Of a stretch of DNA of 38,288 nucleotides, positions 14,432 through 23,548 are shown in pieces. The first letter of the stretch is position 1; each line of letters starts with the position of its first letter. The notes beneath the pieces were generated by a model, which saw only the letters and a list, made by a program, of their open reading frames with translations, searched no databases and was not told where the DNA came from. Both the position numbers and the translations under genes were made by a program. Origin of the DNA: a virus; IMG/VR virus record IMGVR_UViG_3300010367_000229, positions 1-38,288 of that record. One strand, written 5' to 3'.

Positions 14432-14518
14432 TTATATTTTAATACAAAAGAAAAATATAATCAATTCATTTATAGCATTCTCACTAGTCGAAGGGATAGA
14501 TACAGTAGTATTAGGCAT
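14432..14518 (-). pseudogene. 28-aa remnant resembling the start of the 35948 virion protein
   Basis: ATG 14518 to TAA 14432 encodes MPNTTVSIPSTSENAINELI followed by a hydrophobic nonsense tail. The start resembles MSSIVTLPSASENAVTNQQ at the N-terminus of the 196-aa virion protein at 35948-36538. It overlaps the end of the Cys-rich gene by 8 nt. It is probably a truncated leftover of a related gene, cut by the event that brought in the fibre leader. Confidence 0.4.
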
Positions 14519-15017
14519 TATAATTTAATTTGCGAGTAATAAAGCAGCTATTAAGCTGAGCGAAATCATTATTCCCATGTGTATTTTTTTGAAACTTCTC
14601 ACAATACCCCTCAGAATAATATTTGTGATTTTTTTTTCTAGTATAATATAAACAATCATTACAATTCTGATCAATATTTTGGCAATCATAAGCTTCCTGC
14701 CTATAGCCTTCCGCTTGGCATTGAAGATGGCAAGCATACCATATAGGCCCAGTACCTTGATTAACTGACCAGTAGCTATAGGTGAGAGATATATTATCAG
14801 TAGTTAATGGTTTATGACAATATCTGCACTTGTCCCTAAGTATCCATGCATTAAGATGAGTAGCCGAAATACGGCTTAGATTATATCCAGCTTTACGAAA
14901 TTGCCAACAAAGGAAAGTTAGGGGTTTTTTGTTAGGGATGGTTAAGCCTTGAAGGCAGAGGCTAAAGAATAATTGCTTACATTCTTTTTTGTGCAATGCA
15001 GTAATTTTTTTTCTCAT
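14511..15017 (-). CDS. Cys-rich putative metal-binding protein, 168 aa
   Basis: Basic N-terminal half (MRKKITALHKKECKQLFFSL), then CRYC (Cys 64/67) paired with CHLQC (Cys 96/100), a likely zinc ribbon. A second cluster has Cys 112, 119, 122 (CNDC), 139 and 158, enough for another zinc or Fe-S site. It lies between the gp10-like tail factor and the fibre genes and may be a DNA-binding accessory protein rather than a virion protein. No enzyme motif is seen. Confidence 0.55.
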   Translation of the reverse strand: MRKKITALHKKECKQLFFSLCLQGLTIPNKKPLTFLCWQFRKAGYNLSRISATHLNAWILRDKCRYCHKPLTTDNISLTYSYWSVNQGTGPIWYACHLQCQAEGYRQEAYDCQNIDQNCNDCLYYTRKKNHKYYSEGYCEKFQKNTHGNNDFAQLNSCFITRKLNYNA

Positions 15018-15033
15018 ATTATATTAAATTGTG

Positions 15034-16440
15034 TTAACTAATACCATTAGTTACATTTATATATGCCTCTAAAATAGCCACCTTAACGGCCGCACTAATT
15101 CTAAGCTTGAAAGTAAATTCTCTCCCCCATCCCAGCCTATACCAAACTATTTCTGTCTGATAGTTGCCGATTTTTCCCAATGGTTGCCACATTTCGTTAG
15201 ACCAGGTATAGCCGCCATCAGTAGATATCTGTAACATAATCTGAGGATTTGATCCTTCACCACTAGTAAGGCCAATACCAGTATCCATTTTAATAAGAAA
15301 TCTATCCAAAGTAAATCTATTTGATTGTAAATATTGATTTGTTGAAATAATTTCTCTAAAAATAGGATCCCCATTTTCCGTATAATTTGTGCTATCTATC
15401 TCATATATGATTCCCTCCTGATAATCACCGATGAGATAGCGCCCAGCAAAGAATACCGAACAATTAGCACGCCATCTAGTAGTATTATAGCTTTGCCGCT
15501 CATGCCACAAGTTAGTAAGTAAGTCATATTCCCATGTTACTCCTTCTGTTGGGAAGGTGAGGGCTAAGAATTTATGGCCATTATCAGTGTAAATAAATGA
15601 AAAAGCATCTGATATTACAGTGTATTGTCTTATCGCGGTATCTATAGCGTAAGTTGATATTTTCTGGGCCTCATAACCTTGTGCCACATACACGCTTCTA
15701 TCATCTCCTAGCCAATATATACCTGTATCATCCGATGAGATTGAAAATTTGGCTGAACAGCCACGCTGAATATTAGCCCCATTTATTTGTTGGAATGGGA
15801 AGAAAGGGTTCCCCGAATCATAATATATCTCAGTAGTATATTGCTTGAAGATCCATAGCTGGCCTTGATTAGCGAAGATTCTAACGATATTATCAGATTG
15901 ACTCTGAACTAATGTGTAATCTAGTGAATTATAGATAGTAGTATTGTTGATCCCAGAAATAAAAAACTCGTTACTATTTTGTTTGGAAAAAATAGTGTAA
16001 CCATCCGAAGTATCTACACTACTTGATAACTTATAGTCAGGGCTTGTTATTTCTTCTAGAACAGTGCCATCAGTGTAGAAGCTTCTACCACTAGCCGTTA
16101 GTATTGTTAGTTGGCTCCCATTATCGGTTAGCATTACTCTTCCGGCAATTGTAGGTAAGTCACCTAAGTTAGTTACATTGAGAGCGGTATCAATCTTATA
16201 GACAGTTACACCACATATAATATATAGATTAGCTCCCATTATCTGCATTCCCCACACGGGATCAAATTGATCTAAGTTCTCTACTAAGGTTAGACCGCAA
16301 CTTCCATATAATACCGCTTTAAAGGCCGATTCAGGGGGTAAAGGCTCTAAATACATATTAAGCAGCCTTTCGTCTGAACCACTCTTGCTGGAGGCTTTAT
16401 AACTATTTAAAGCTAATGTTATTGGGATTGGGTCACTCAT
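15034..16440 (-). CDS. P22 gp10-like packaged-DNA stabilisation / tail needle-hub protein
   Basis: The 468-aa protein starts with the characteristic PITLALNSYKASSKSGSDER followed by LLNMYLEPLP. Repeated beta-propeller-like strands follow (NLYIICGVTVYKID, TDGYTIFSKQNSNEFFIS, TGIYWLGDDRSVYVAQGYEA). This matches the gp10 family, which closes the portal after packaging and binds tail proteins. The start overlaps the gp4-like gene's stop codon. Length is close to P22 gp10 (about 470). Confidence 0.82.
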   Translation of the reverse strand: MSDPIPITLALNSYKASSKSGSDERLLNMYLEPLPPESAFKAVLYGSCGLTLVENLDQFDPVWGMQIMGANLYIICGVTVYKIDTALNVTNLGDLPTIAGRVMLTDNGSQLTILTASGRSFYTDGTVLEEITSPDYKLSSSVDTSDGYTIFSKQNSNEFFISGINNTTIYNSLDYTLVQSQSDNIVRIFANQGQLWIFKQYTTEIYYDSGNPFFPFQQINGANIQRGCSAKFSISSDDTGIYWLGDDRSVYVAQGYEAQKISTYAIDTAIRQYTVISDAFSFIYTDNGHKFLALTFPTEGVTWEYDLLTNLWHERQSYNTTRWRANCSVFFAGRYLIGDYQEGIIYEIDSTNYTENGDPIFREIISTNQYLQSNRFTLDRFLIKMDTGIGLTSGEGSNPQIMLQISTDGGYTWSNEMWQPLGKIGNYQTEIVWYRLGWGREFTFKLRISAAVKVAILEAYINVTNGIS

Positions 16441-17375
16441 TAATAGAAATCTGGTTGAATTTTAATTGATGTGTAGCGCTCACGGTCATAGCCTTCGAGG
16501 TTGAGGAAGAGTGAATCACGAGTTTGTTGTAAATCGGCTTTTCTATCTTGACCAATACCATAATCAGGAGCTAGAATAATAGCTAATTCATAAATTAAGA
16601 ATAAAGTCCACTCCACTGGAAAGTCTAAAGTATCAGTTGGTCCGCCTGCATCATCAAACATCTGCTCATAAGTGAATTTAATGATATCAGTTACATCCAT
16701 AGGAGCTGGCCACACATATATTGTACCATTAGTCAGTTGCTTGTCGTAATAGAATTGGATAGGGTTACCTGTATTATATTTATTGACTAAATACTGATAA
16801 TCCAATTGAGACAGCTGAGACATAGGAGTATCAAAATTAGAGCTATTTCTGCGTCTAGCACTAATAATTGCCTGGGGCATATTGATCTTAGTCTGGTACG
16901 TATAAACTACATTCAGAGTACTAGCGCTATAAGTTAAGGGATCTGCTATGGTGATAGTAGTGCCCACTATATTGGTTATAGCGCTCCAAAATAAAGTGTT
17001 ATTATCTTGAATAATTCCTATAAAATAACCGACTACGAAGCCAGTGGTATCAGATACTACTATAGAAGTAGCGGCGGAAATAGCATCTGCATTTAAAGTA
17101 GTTTGGCTAAAATTATCAGTAGCGTTACTGGTTGAGCCATTTAATAAATAAGAATTCTGACCGGGAACCAAAAATAATGTACCTTCTGCTGTTTTCCAGA
17201 GATAGCGTCCATCAGCTTTTAGTGATTTAATTATTAAGTTAAGATATGTAACAGCATCATTCATCTCTTCACTCGTTAATATTCTGAATGGTGTCTTAAC
17301 TCCTATCTTAGAATAAGCTTTTTCGATTACTTCATTTCGGGTTAAGCTAAAATTGTTAGTACCGCTAGTGGTCAT
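16440..17375 (-). CDS. P22 gp4-like head-to-tail adaptor (tail accessory factor)
   Basis: The 311-aa protein begins with TRNEVIEKAYSKIGVKTPFR and DAVTYLNLIIKSLKADGRYLW, the helical start of gp4-like adaptors. A beta domain follows (ISAATSIVVSDTTGFVVGYF), then the terminal region PVEWTLFLIYELAIILAPDYG. It would form the ring below the portal. P22 gp4 is shorter (about 166 aa), so this is the longer variant with an inserted beta domain. Its ATG overlaps the stop of the small upstream gene (ATGA). Confidence 0.75.
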   Translation of the reverse strand: MTTSGTNNFSLTRNEVIEKAYSKIGVKTPFRILTSEEMNDAVTYLNLIIKSLKADGRYLWKTAEGTLFLVPGQNSYLLNGSTSNATDNFSQTTLNADAISAATSIVVSDTTGFVVGYFIGIIQDNNTLFWSAITNIVGTTITIADPLTYSASTLNVVYTYQTKINMPQAIISARRRNSSNFDTPMSQLSQLDYQYLVNKYNTGNPIQFYYDKQLTNGTIYVWPAPMDVTDIIKFTYEQMFDDAGGPTDTLDFPVEWTLFLIYELAIILAPDYGIGQDRKADLQQTRDSLFLNLEGYDRERYTSIKIQPDFY

Positions 17376-17551
17376 TTAGGTTTAGAATAATTAGGGTTGT
17401 TTTGAGAATCTTCAAGAGCCTTTTTGATTAAAGCTTGTTCTTCCTGATATAATATATCGAACTCTTCTTTAGAAATTACTTTCCATCCTTGAATAAAGCC
17501 CTCAGAGATAGCTACCGCATTAGTTTTGAGGTTTTTAAAAAATAAAGGCAT
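17372..17551 (-). CDS. hypothetical protein, 59 aa
   Basis: ATG 17551 to TGA 17372, read MPLFFKNLKTNAVAISEGFI, then QGWKVISKEEFDILYQEEQA. The TGA overlaps the ATG of the gp4-like gene (ATGA), so the two are translationally coupled, which supports that it is expressed. Short acidic helical protein, perhaps a small assembly factor. Its TGA stop also supports standard stop-codon use in this genome. Confidence 0.65.
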   Translation of the reverse strand: MPLFFKNLKTNAVAISEGFIQGWKVISKEEFDILYQEEQALIKKALEDSQNNPNYSKPK

Positions 17552-17584
17552 AAGTTTATAAAATTAATTAAATTTAAATTGAAT

Positions 17585-18973
17585 TTAAAAAGGACTGGAT
17601 AAGTCAACAAAACCTAATGCATACAAATAATTCGTTGCTCCAGGTGAGCTAATATTATTTATATGGGTGACTGCGCCATCATCGCAATAAATAAGCCCGG
17701 TTGCCGAGGCGCTTTGGCCAGAACCTGTATTATTGCCACTTGCAATTACCCCGCTCGGCTGAAATAGATTAGTTATTATTTGCTGATTGCCAAATACTTG
17801 TAACCCATTAGCTCCTGCACTACCTGTATCAATTTGCATCGTGATTTTTCCTTCAACTGTAACCCCATCGGGGAAAATATTATTTACTGTTACGTTTGAG
17901 ATCGAACCGCTGCCATTAAAAATAAATAAAGGAGTTATAAAAATAAAAGTATTAAATGCCTGAAGAAATGGCAGTATATTACCGCTTCCATCAGTTCTTA
18001 TCCCCCCCAATAATTTCTTATATTGAGTATAACCAGTAGGCAGAGTAGGACTAACATTGCTTGCTGAGAATATAAAATCAGAGATTTTGTCGGTAGGATT
18101 ATAAATAGCATAACAATAATACCATGTAGTATTAGCTTTAACACCTGTATCCAATCCTCCTTGATTCGTTCCTGCTGCCCAGTTAACATCTAGCTTCTTT
18201 GTCAGGGCGGTTGCTATTATTCTAGCGCTGCCATCTGGCAAAGTATAGTTACCCGCTGAGAAGTCTATATCGTTATTGGGGTCCGATACATTATTAGCAA
18301 TTGTAATTAAGGAGGGTAAATAACTAACTCCCACTTGTGTGGTAGTAGCAGGCGTGATATTTTCTGGACTTAAGTAAGGTTTATATGGGTCAAGTACAAC
18401 AAAATTCTCTCCATCATTCCAAATAAATTGGGTTCCTACTATATCATTATCTTCAATAGGAACTAAATTACCAGTGAGATCGTATTTAAGGATAGGTAAT
18501 ACTGTTAGAGTATCTGAATCTAAAAATTGTAGAGTAGCTCCCGCTTGAGATAGCGCATGAAACTCGATTAAGTAAGCTTGTGTTGATGAATACTCAGTTA
18601 AACCTAAATCACTAGTTAGAGTATAGGCTAATCCTGTACCGCCTGTAGTACCTGCAAAAGCTATAGGAAGAGGATCAAGTATGGCGTAAGTAATCTGAAA
18701 AGGATCAGCAGGATCCGCTTCCCATATCTGATTATCATTAGCATCTTGCAATATTACTTTATATAGCGATGTATCATTTACATATATATCTCCAATTCTT
18801 CCTGCTGAATCAGCTATTACAGGGTTTGTGTTGGGTATGGTTAGATCAATATCAGAATAAGTATTTTTTAGATCATCTGTACTAGTTTCATAGAACCATA
18901 GTTTAAAGCCTGCGCCTATGACGCCTAGGTTACTTAATACTTGTTCTCGTGGCAGAAAGAGTCTTTGAGACAT
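17585..18973 (-). CDS. tail-fibre or tailspike-like protein with phage head-binding N-terminus, 462 aa
   Basis: The N-terminus (FLPREQVLSNLGVIGAGFKL, WFYETSTDDLKNTYSDIDLT, NPVIADSAGRIGDIYVNDTS, YKVILQDANDNQIWEADP) is the particle-binding domain common to podovirus fibres. The remaining part is a beta-rich shaft and tip (ATTTQVGVSYLPSLITIANN). There is no hydrolase or lyase motif, so binding rather than degradation is likely. It ends 33 nt before the 59-aa gene start. Confidence 0.75.
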   Translation of the reverse strand: MSQRLFLPREQVLSNLGVIGAGFKLWFYETSTDDLKNTYSDIDLTIPNTNPVIADSAGRIGDIYVNDTSLYKVILQDANDNQIWEADPADPFQITYAILDPLPIAFAGTTGGTGLAYTLTSDLGLTEYSSTQAYLIEFHALSQAGATLQFLDSDTLTVLPILKYDLTGNLVPIEDNDIVGTQFIWNDGENFVVLDPYKPYLSPENITPATTTQVGVSYLPSLITIANNVSDPNNDIDFSAGNYTLPDGSARIIATALTKKLDVNWAAGTNQGGLDTGVKANTTWYYCYAIYNPTDKISDFIFSASNVSPTLPTGYTQYKKLLGGIRTDGSGNILPFLQAFNTFIFITPLFIFNGSGSISNVTVNNIFPDGVTVEGKITMQIDTGSAGANGLQVFGNQQIITNLFQPSGVIASGNNTGSGQSASATGLIYCDDGAVTHINNISSPGATNYLYALGFVDLSSPF

Positions 18974-19069
18974 TTTAGTTTAGATTTGGGTTTGGGTTTG
19001 ACTTTTAAAAGTTTGTGGTTAGTTTTATTTGTAGTTTTTACAAAAATTACTAAAAAAATTACTAAAATT

Positions 19070-19495
19070 ATGCTTACTTCTAAAACTAATAAATCAAAGA
19101 CTAATAAACCAAATAAGCCAAATCAAGAATATACTTGGTGGCAAAATATTTATTATGGTTCTAGTATTTTATTTTTTACAATTTCGTTTGTTGTTCTCAT
19201 TTTGTGGATAGCGTATGATAAATTTTTTGGAGATCCTGTCGATAATAAAGAAAACATAATTTGTAGCTGTACTTTACTGACAATATCTCATTTATATTAT
19301 CTTAATAAATCCCCCCTTAAAGATTTAAGAACTACCTCATTATATTGGTTATTAGCTATCTGTATTTTGAATCTAGATAGCTATACTGGAATTCCAATAT
19401 TAATAACTTTAATTATTATAGAATATTCTACTAGAAAATCAGATAATAATTTAAATAAAAATGAATTAGAATCAGATTCTGACTTAGATTCATAA
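19070..19495 (+). CDS. moron-like integral membrane protein on the opposite strand
   Basis: From ATG 19070 (MLTSKTNKSKTNKPNKPNQE) the 141-aa product has a Lys/Thr-rich start and about four hydrophobic segments (YYGSSILFFTISFVVLILWI, CSCTLLTISHLYYLN, SLYWLLAICILNL, IPILITLIIIEY), ending in an acidic tail (ELESDSDLDS). The frame also opens further upstream into the fibre gene. It is the only plus-strand gene inside the long leftward morphogenesis unit and converges on the 639-aa gene with a 6-nt overlap, like an independently expressed moron. Superinfection exclusion is possible but not shown. Confidence 0.6.
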   Translation: MLTSKTNKSKTNKPNKPNQEYTWWQNIYYGSSILFFTISFVVLILWIAYDKFFGDPVDNKENIICSCTLLTISHLYYLNKSPLKDLRTTSLYWLLAICILNLDSYTGIPILITLIIIEYSTRKSDNNLNKNELESDSDLDS

Positions 19496-21409
19496 ATTAT
19501 CCAAAAAATCTAAAATTTCTTCTCTAATATCTGGATTAGCAGAGGCTATTTTAGATAATTCTTCAATATTATTTATAACTTGACTTAAAGTATTTTTATT
19601 CATTTTTTCAGAAGAAATTGGAATTTTAGAGGCCTTAGCTAACCAGTTAATAACTGATGGATTGGTAAATAATTTTGAGCTAGTTATATTAGCTAATGCC
19701 AATCCTGCTAAGGTACTGCTTAATCCAAATATTTCTCCACTTGCTGCAAGTCCTATCATATTACCTAATCTCTGATGTGTAGCAGTATTACTAGTATTTG
19801 CTTTTTTCTCGACTGATTTAATGCTTTCAAGTACTTTATTTAAGTTATTGAGAGCTTTAATTTGTTTATTATCAAATAATGCTGCCCTTGCTTCCGGAGC
19901 TAAAGTTTTATAATTTTTTATAAAAAATGATGGTGAAAAATCACCACTTTGATTTTTACCAAATTTATCTAATACGGTTGATCTAAGTAATTCTTTTTCA
20001 GTAGGATCTAATGTTTTTATAATCGCATTAATTTTATTTCCTCCCTGCTTCGTTCCACTTAAAGCTTCATTAAATATTTTTTCGGGATATTGATTATTTA
20101 TCAATTTAGTTAACTTTTTTTCAATCTCTTCTCGTCCTTTATGATAAAAGGAGTTGGCTTTTTTAAATTCTTGTAAAGCTCTAGGGCTTTTAGCTTCAAA
20201 AGCTTTTTGCATATCCTCACTTAAGGCCCCATATAATTTTTTTAGGGCAGCATTATTTGTATCTCCTACCAACAAGTTTTTATCTATTTCACTGCCAATT
20301 TCAGTTCGATAATATTTTGCTGTTTTATAATCCAATTTATTTCCGTTGGCTTCTAAATCTTGTACCATATCATCCATTATTCTAAATGCAGCATTTGTTT
20401 TTGCTCTATTATTTGCCGCTCCTTCTCTAGGTAAATTTTTTATGGTTTCTAAAATACCATTTCTAATATTATCAGTATTTATGGATTGAGTTGGTTTAAC
20501 ATGCTTATCTAATCTACTATACATTTTACTAGAAACATTTTTAAATCTTTTAACGTACTGTCCAGCTCCTTTTTGGATTATTTCACCAGCAGCTTGTTGA
20601 GTTATTGGTTCCGCTGGTGATATTCTTTTTATTTGGTTTTGTACTTGTTCTAACGTTCTTTCTCTAGCAGCCTCTAATTTTCCAGCCGCTCCGGGGATTT
20701 TTTCTAAAGTAGACTCAAGACTTTTAATTATTCCTGATTCAGAAACCTGTCCTAATGTAGGTTCCACTCCGGCTTTTTGAAATGCTTGTACGGCTTCAGA
20801 GTTAACTCTGGGTGATATTCTCCTAAACAAACCTGTCGCCGCCTCTTTAGGATTAAATATACCATGTAATCCAGCCCCTAATGCACCAGAAATAGCGGCG
20901 CCCCCTACCGCTTCTTCTGGTATGTCTTCTAAATTTCTGGCATTGCCAGCACCATATATTGCACCTAATCCTGCATTACTAGCAGCGGCCCCTTTTAATC
21001 CTGATAATCCTGCTTTACCTGCTAATCCAGCGGCTCCTATTCCCGGAACTATTCCGCCAGCTAATTCAGAAGAAAAAGATATACCTGGATGCTGATTACG
21101 AGCCTCATTTAAAGCTCCCCTTTCTTCTCCTCTTATATCTTGATATAAATCACTAAATGATCTGCCATTATCTTTACCTGTAGCCTTTAATAATCCAGCC
21201 GCTGCTCCTCCTATAAGTTCATCGCTAAAACCTCCTGTAATGCCACTTAAAAAGCTTTTTGTTCCCGCTTCTAATTTGGGTATTTTATAGTTTTTAATTT
21301 GTTGTTTTGTATATCCTTGACTTGTAGCATACTCAGTAAGTTCTTCTTCGGTAGCGCCTCTATCAATCATTTTCCTAATATTAGATTTTACAACTGCTAT
21401 ATTACGCAT
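19490..21409 (-). CDS. ejection (DNA injection) protein, 639 aa
   Basis: After a short charged start comes a long Gly/Ala-rich hydrophobic region (about residues 50-180) with motifs such as SFLSGITGGFSDELIGGAAA and SSELAGGIVPGIGAAGLAG. A charged helical part of several hundred residues follows (REGAANNRAKTNAAFRIMDD). This composition is typical of P22 gp16/gp20-like ejection proteins that form a channel through the envelope during DNA entry. Its ATG overlaps the stop of the 402-aa gene by one base. No muramidase active site is evident. Confidence 0.7.
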   Translation of the reverse strand: MRNIAVVKSNIRKMIDRGATEEELTEYATSQGYTKQQIKNYKIPKLEAGTKSFLSGITGGFSDELIGGAAAGLLKATGKDNGRSFSDLYQDIRGEERGALNEARNQHPGISFSSELAGGIVPGIGAAGLAGKAGLSGLKGAAASNAGLGAIYGAGNARNLEDIPEEAVGGAAISGALGAGLHGIFNPKEAATGLFRRISPRVNSEAVQAFQKAGVEPTLGQVSESGIIKSLESTLEKIPGAAGKLEAARERTLEQVQNQIKRISPAEPITQQAAGEIIQKGAGQYVKRFKNVSSKMYSRLDKHVKPTQSINTDNIRNGILETIKNLPREGAANNRAKTNAAFRIMDDMVQDLEANGNKLDYKTAKYYRTEIGSEIDKNLLVGDTNNAALKKLYGALSEDMQKAFEAKSPRALQEFKKANSFYHKGREEIEKKLTKLINNQYPEKIFNEALSGTKQGGNKINAIIKTLDPTEKELLRSTVLDKFGKNQSGDFSPSFFIKNYKTLAPEARAALFDNKQIKALNNLNKVLESIKSVEKKANTSNTATHQRLGNMIGLAASGEIFGLSSTLAGLALANITSSKLFTNPSVINWLAKASKIPISSEKMNKNTLSQVINNIEELSKIASANPDIREEILDFLDNL

Positions 21410-22617
21410 TAATCAATCCACCCCCTTTTAAGACTGGTTTTTTGTCGATGCTCTTTTTCTATTGTACCACCTTTTTGGTGATAGATTTCTTTCGATTGTT
21501 GCTTCCAAGCTTTATCAAAAGTTCTGCCTCGTTCATCAGAATTAAGAGTGCTACCATAATTATTAATCCATTCATTAATAAAACTTGGTTTTTCTGAGAT
21601 TGTTTCAAGCAGAGCTTTTTTATTTCTTATGATACGCATATTTGCTTCTGGACTTTTATCAGAGGATGGTTTAGTACCAGCGGCTAAAGTTATATGAGAA
21701 TCTATAGCAGAACCTTTAATTGAGTTGGCTATTCTTATTGTTAATTCATTACTAATAGCCTCAAATTCTTGTATACCAGCTATTCTTTGGGTTGCTACTC
21801 CTGGTATATTTTGAGCATATTTAGCAAAATTTGCATTAAATTTGCCTGTCTTTAATCCTTGATTTAATAAATCTTCTGCTTGATTTAATAAATCTATATT
21901 TTCATCTGCTTGTACCGCATTTTCTCTAGCAGAATTTATAATATTAGTATCAATTTTGCGTGTTAAAGCTGGGTCATTAGCAGTTCCTTGCATATTCAAT
22001 TTATTAATTTCAGCCCCATATTTAGCTTGTCTGGCATATTCACTATTTATTCTTGCTTGATCTAACTGCTGTCCTACTTGCTGACTTTGAATTTGAGCTT
22101 GTAATAATTGTTCTTGGAATTGTCTCTTTTGATCATTTAGAACATCATTTATCTTTCGGGAATTGTTTCTAGTAGCCAGCAATCCATTATAAACTTTATC
22201 GCTATAGTCTCTAGGCATTTGGCTAATATCTGTTCCCTGCTCAGCTAATGATTGTAAATACATTTTATAAGCTTCTGGACGCTGAGAAAGAGGTAGGTTG
22301 ATTACATGATTAGCCATTTGGCCTTGGGTTTCTTGGCGGTATTGTAAGGCATTAATTAAGGCTGGTACGCCTTGTGGATTAACCAAAGCATATTGGGTAA
22401 GTGAAGCTAGATCTCCTCCCGCTGCTTTTTGCCCGGAATTCTGGATTTGTTGCTGTAGGTTTCTTTGTCTTTGTTGTTCTTCCAAGAATGCTTGTTGCTC
22501 AAGCTCTTTTCCTCTTATATTTTGGCCAGCCTGATAGGCATTAAGATAGCTATTAGCAATATTAGGTTGATTAGGAGAAGGCGAATAGTCTTTCCACATA
22601 CTTAACAAGTCAGCCAT
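21409..22617 (-). CDS. ejection protein, Gln-rich, 402 aa
   Basis: Gln/Asn-rich helical protein (YLNAYQAGQNIRGKELEQQ, RQRNLQQQIQNSGQKAAGG) with a long helical middle (QEQLLQAQIQSQQVGQQLDQ). Composition and position between the gp7-like and 639-aa genes match P22 gp20-type ejection proteins. The basic end (HRQKTSLKRGWID) may bind DNA. It is in the same transcriptional run as its neighbours. Confidence 0.7.
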   Translation of the reverse strand: MADLLSMWKDYSPSPNQPNIANSYLNAYQAGQNIRGKELEQQAFLEEQQRQRNLQQQIQNSGQKAAGGDLASLTQYALVNPQGVPALINALQYRQETQGQMANHVINLPLSQRPEAYKMYLQSLAEQGTDISQMPRDYSDKVYNGLLATRNNSRKINDVLNDQKRQFQEQLLQAQIQSQQVGQQLDQARINSEYARQAKYGAEINKLNMQGTANDPALTRKIDTNIINSARENAVQADENIDLLNQAEDLLNQGLKTGKFNANFAKYAQNIPGVATQRIAGIQEFEAISNELTIRIANSIKGSAIDSHITLAAGTKPSSDKSPEANMRIIRNKKALLETISEKPSFINEWINNYGSTLNSDERGRTFDKAWKQQSKEIYHQKGGTIEKEHRQKTSLKRGWID

Positions 22618-22646
22618 CTTAACAAAATAAAATTATTATTAATATA

Positions 22647-23285
22647 TTATATAGCAGCTCCCATGCCACCTGCACTTCCCATTCTACCTGCACCAGCTCC
22701 TGCGCCTGCAAAAGTAGCTAATTGATTAAGCATATTATCAATTCCTTTGCCCCAATCATAGCCGGGTAATGAACCCCCTAAAGCTAATTGAGATAAGATA
22801 GGAGAATAATTACTCATCACATTTGCCTGGCCCATAGCAGCATTTTGACCCATACCAGCATACCCCATTAAACTATTTATATAGTTATTATAATTTTGAG
22901 AAGCTAAACCAGAAGTATAGTTTGTTGCTTCTTGTAATTGTCTTCCTGAATAAGTATAACCTCCTGCGGCTGCTTGCCTATCGATTGCTTTTTGTCCTTG
23001 TTGCAATGCAAATTGATAATCAGGTGATTGATAAAATAAATTGTTTCGTTGTTCAGGATTTAGAGTATTCATAGTACCATTAGGCCCCATTTGTTGTCCA
23101 GTTAGAAGGCCATTTAATACATTTAAACCCTGTTGTCCCGCAGTATTATAAGGAGCTAGATAACCTAGAGCTTGATTTTGAGAGCCTAACTGTTGAGAAT
23201 AAATATCATTATAAGCTCTTTGTTGTTTTTTGGCATTTTGGCTAGAAAGATAAGCCGATGCGCCCATTAAAAGAGGAAGAACCAT
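22647..23285 (-). CDS. P22 gp7-like DNA ejection protein, 212 aa
   Basis: Family features: QRAYNDIYSQQLGSQNQALG, YLAPYNTAGQQGLNVLNGLL, QSPDYQFALQQGQKAIDRQA, AAGGYTYSGRQLQEATNYTS, ending in a Gly/Ala tail (FAGAGAGAGRMGSAGGMGAA). These match the gp7-like ejection proteins that leave the virion with the genome. The ATG overlaps the TAA of the 38-aa microprotein (TAATG). Confidence 0.8.
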   Translation of the reverse strand: MVLPLLMGASAYLSSQNAKKQQRAYNDIYSQQLGSQNQALGYLAPYNTAGQQGLNVLNGLLTGQQMGPNGTMNTLNPEQRNNLFYQSPDYQFALQQGQKAIDRQAAAGGYTYSGRQLQEATNYTSGLASQNYNNYINSLMGYAGMGQNAAMGQANVMSNYSPILSQLALGGSLPGYDWGKGIDNMLNQLATFAGAGAGAGRMGSAGGMGAAI

Positions 23286-23401
23286 TATTTCTTTTTTCTT
23301 TTTTTGTTAATAACCTGAACAGCCTTTTTATCAGCTTTCATATCAGCTTTTGAGCTTTCATAAGCTTTTAAAGTCATTTTCTTAGAACAATTCTTTTTCA
23401 T
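23285..23401 (-). CDS. lysine-rich microprotein 1, 38 aa
   Basis: ATG 23401 to TAA 23285: MKKNCSKKMTLKAYESSKAD, then a tail ending INKKRKKK. About a third of residues are Lys. It overlaps the gp7-like start (TAATG), which argues for translation. It is one of four basic microproteins clustered here. Function is inferred from charge only: nucleic-acid binding or virion DNA neutralisation. Confidence 0.6.
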   Translation of the reverse strand: MKKNCSKKMTLKAYESSKADMKADKKAVQVINKKRKKK

Positions 23402-23403
23402 AA

Positions 23404-23547
23404 TTATTTCTTTTTTTTACTCTTTTTAGACTTTTCTGCTTTACTCATTGCAATAGCAATACTTTGTTTTTCAGGACGACCCTCATGTCTAAGTTTACTG
23501 ATATTAGAACTGATAACTTTTTTACTTTTTCCTGATTTAAGTGGCAT
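23404..23547 (-). CDS. lysine-rich microprotein 2 (DUF6496-like), 47 aa
   Basis: Reads MPLKSGKSKKVISSNISKLR, then HEGRPEKQSIAIAMSKAEKS and a poly-Lys end. The pattern GKSKKVISxNI...G.P.KQxIAIAxSKA is that of the small phage DUF6496-type proteins, which are common next to capsid genes. The stop is 2 nt before the start of the 38-aa protein. The role is not established. Confidence 0.7.
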   Translation of the reverse strand: MPLKSGKSKKVISSNISKLRHEGRPEKQSIAIAMSKAEKSKKSKKKK

Positions 23548-23548
23548 A

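Noticed and set aside
14525-14737. Second minus-strand frame in the Cys-rich gene
   Set aside because: It overlaps the larger Cys-patterned frame entirely and shows no protein features of its own.
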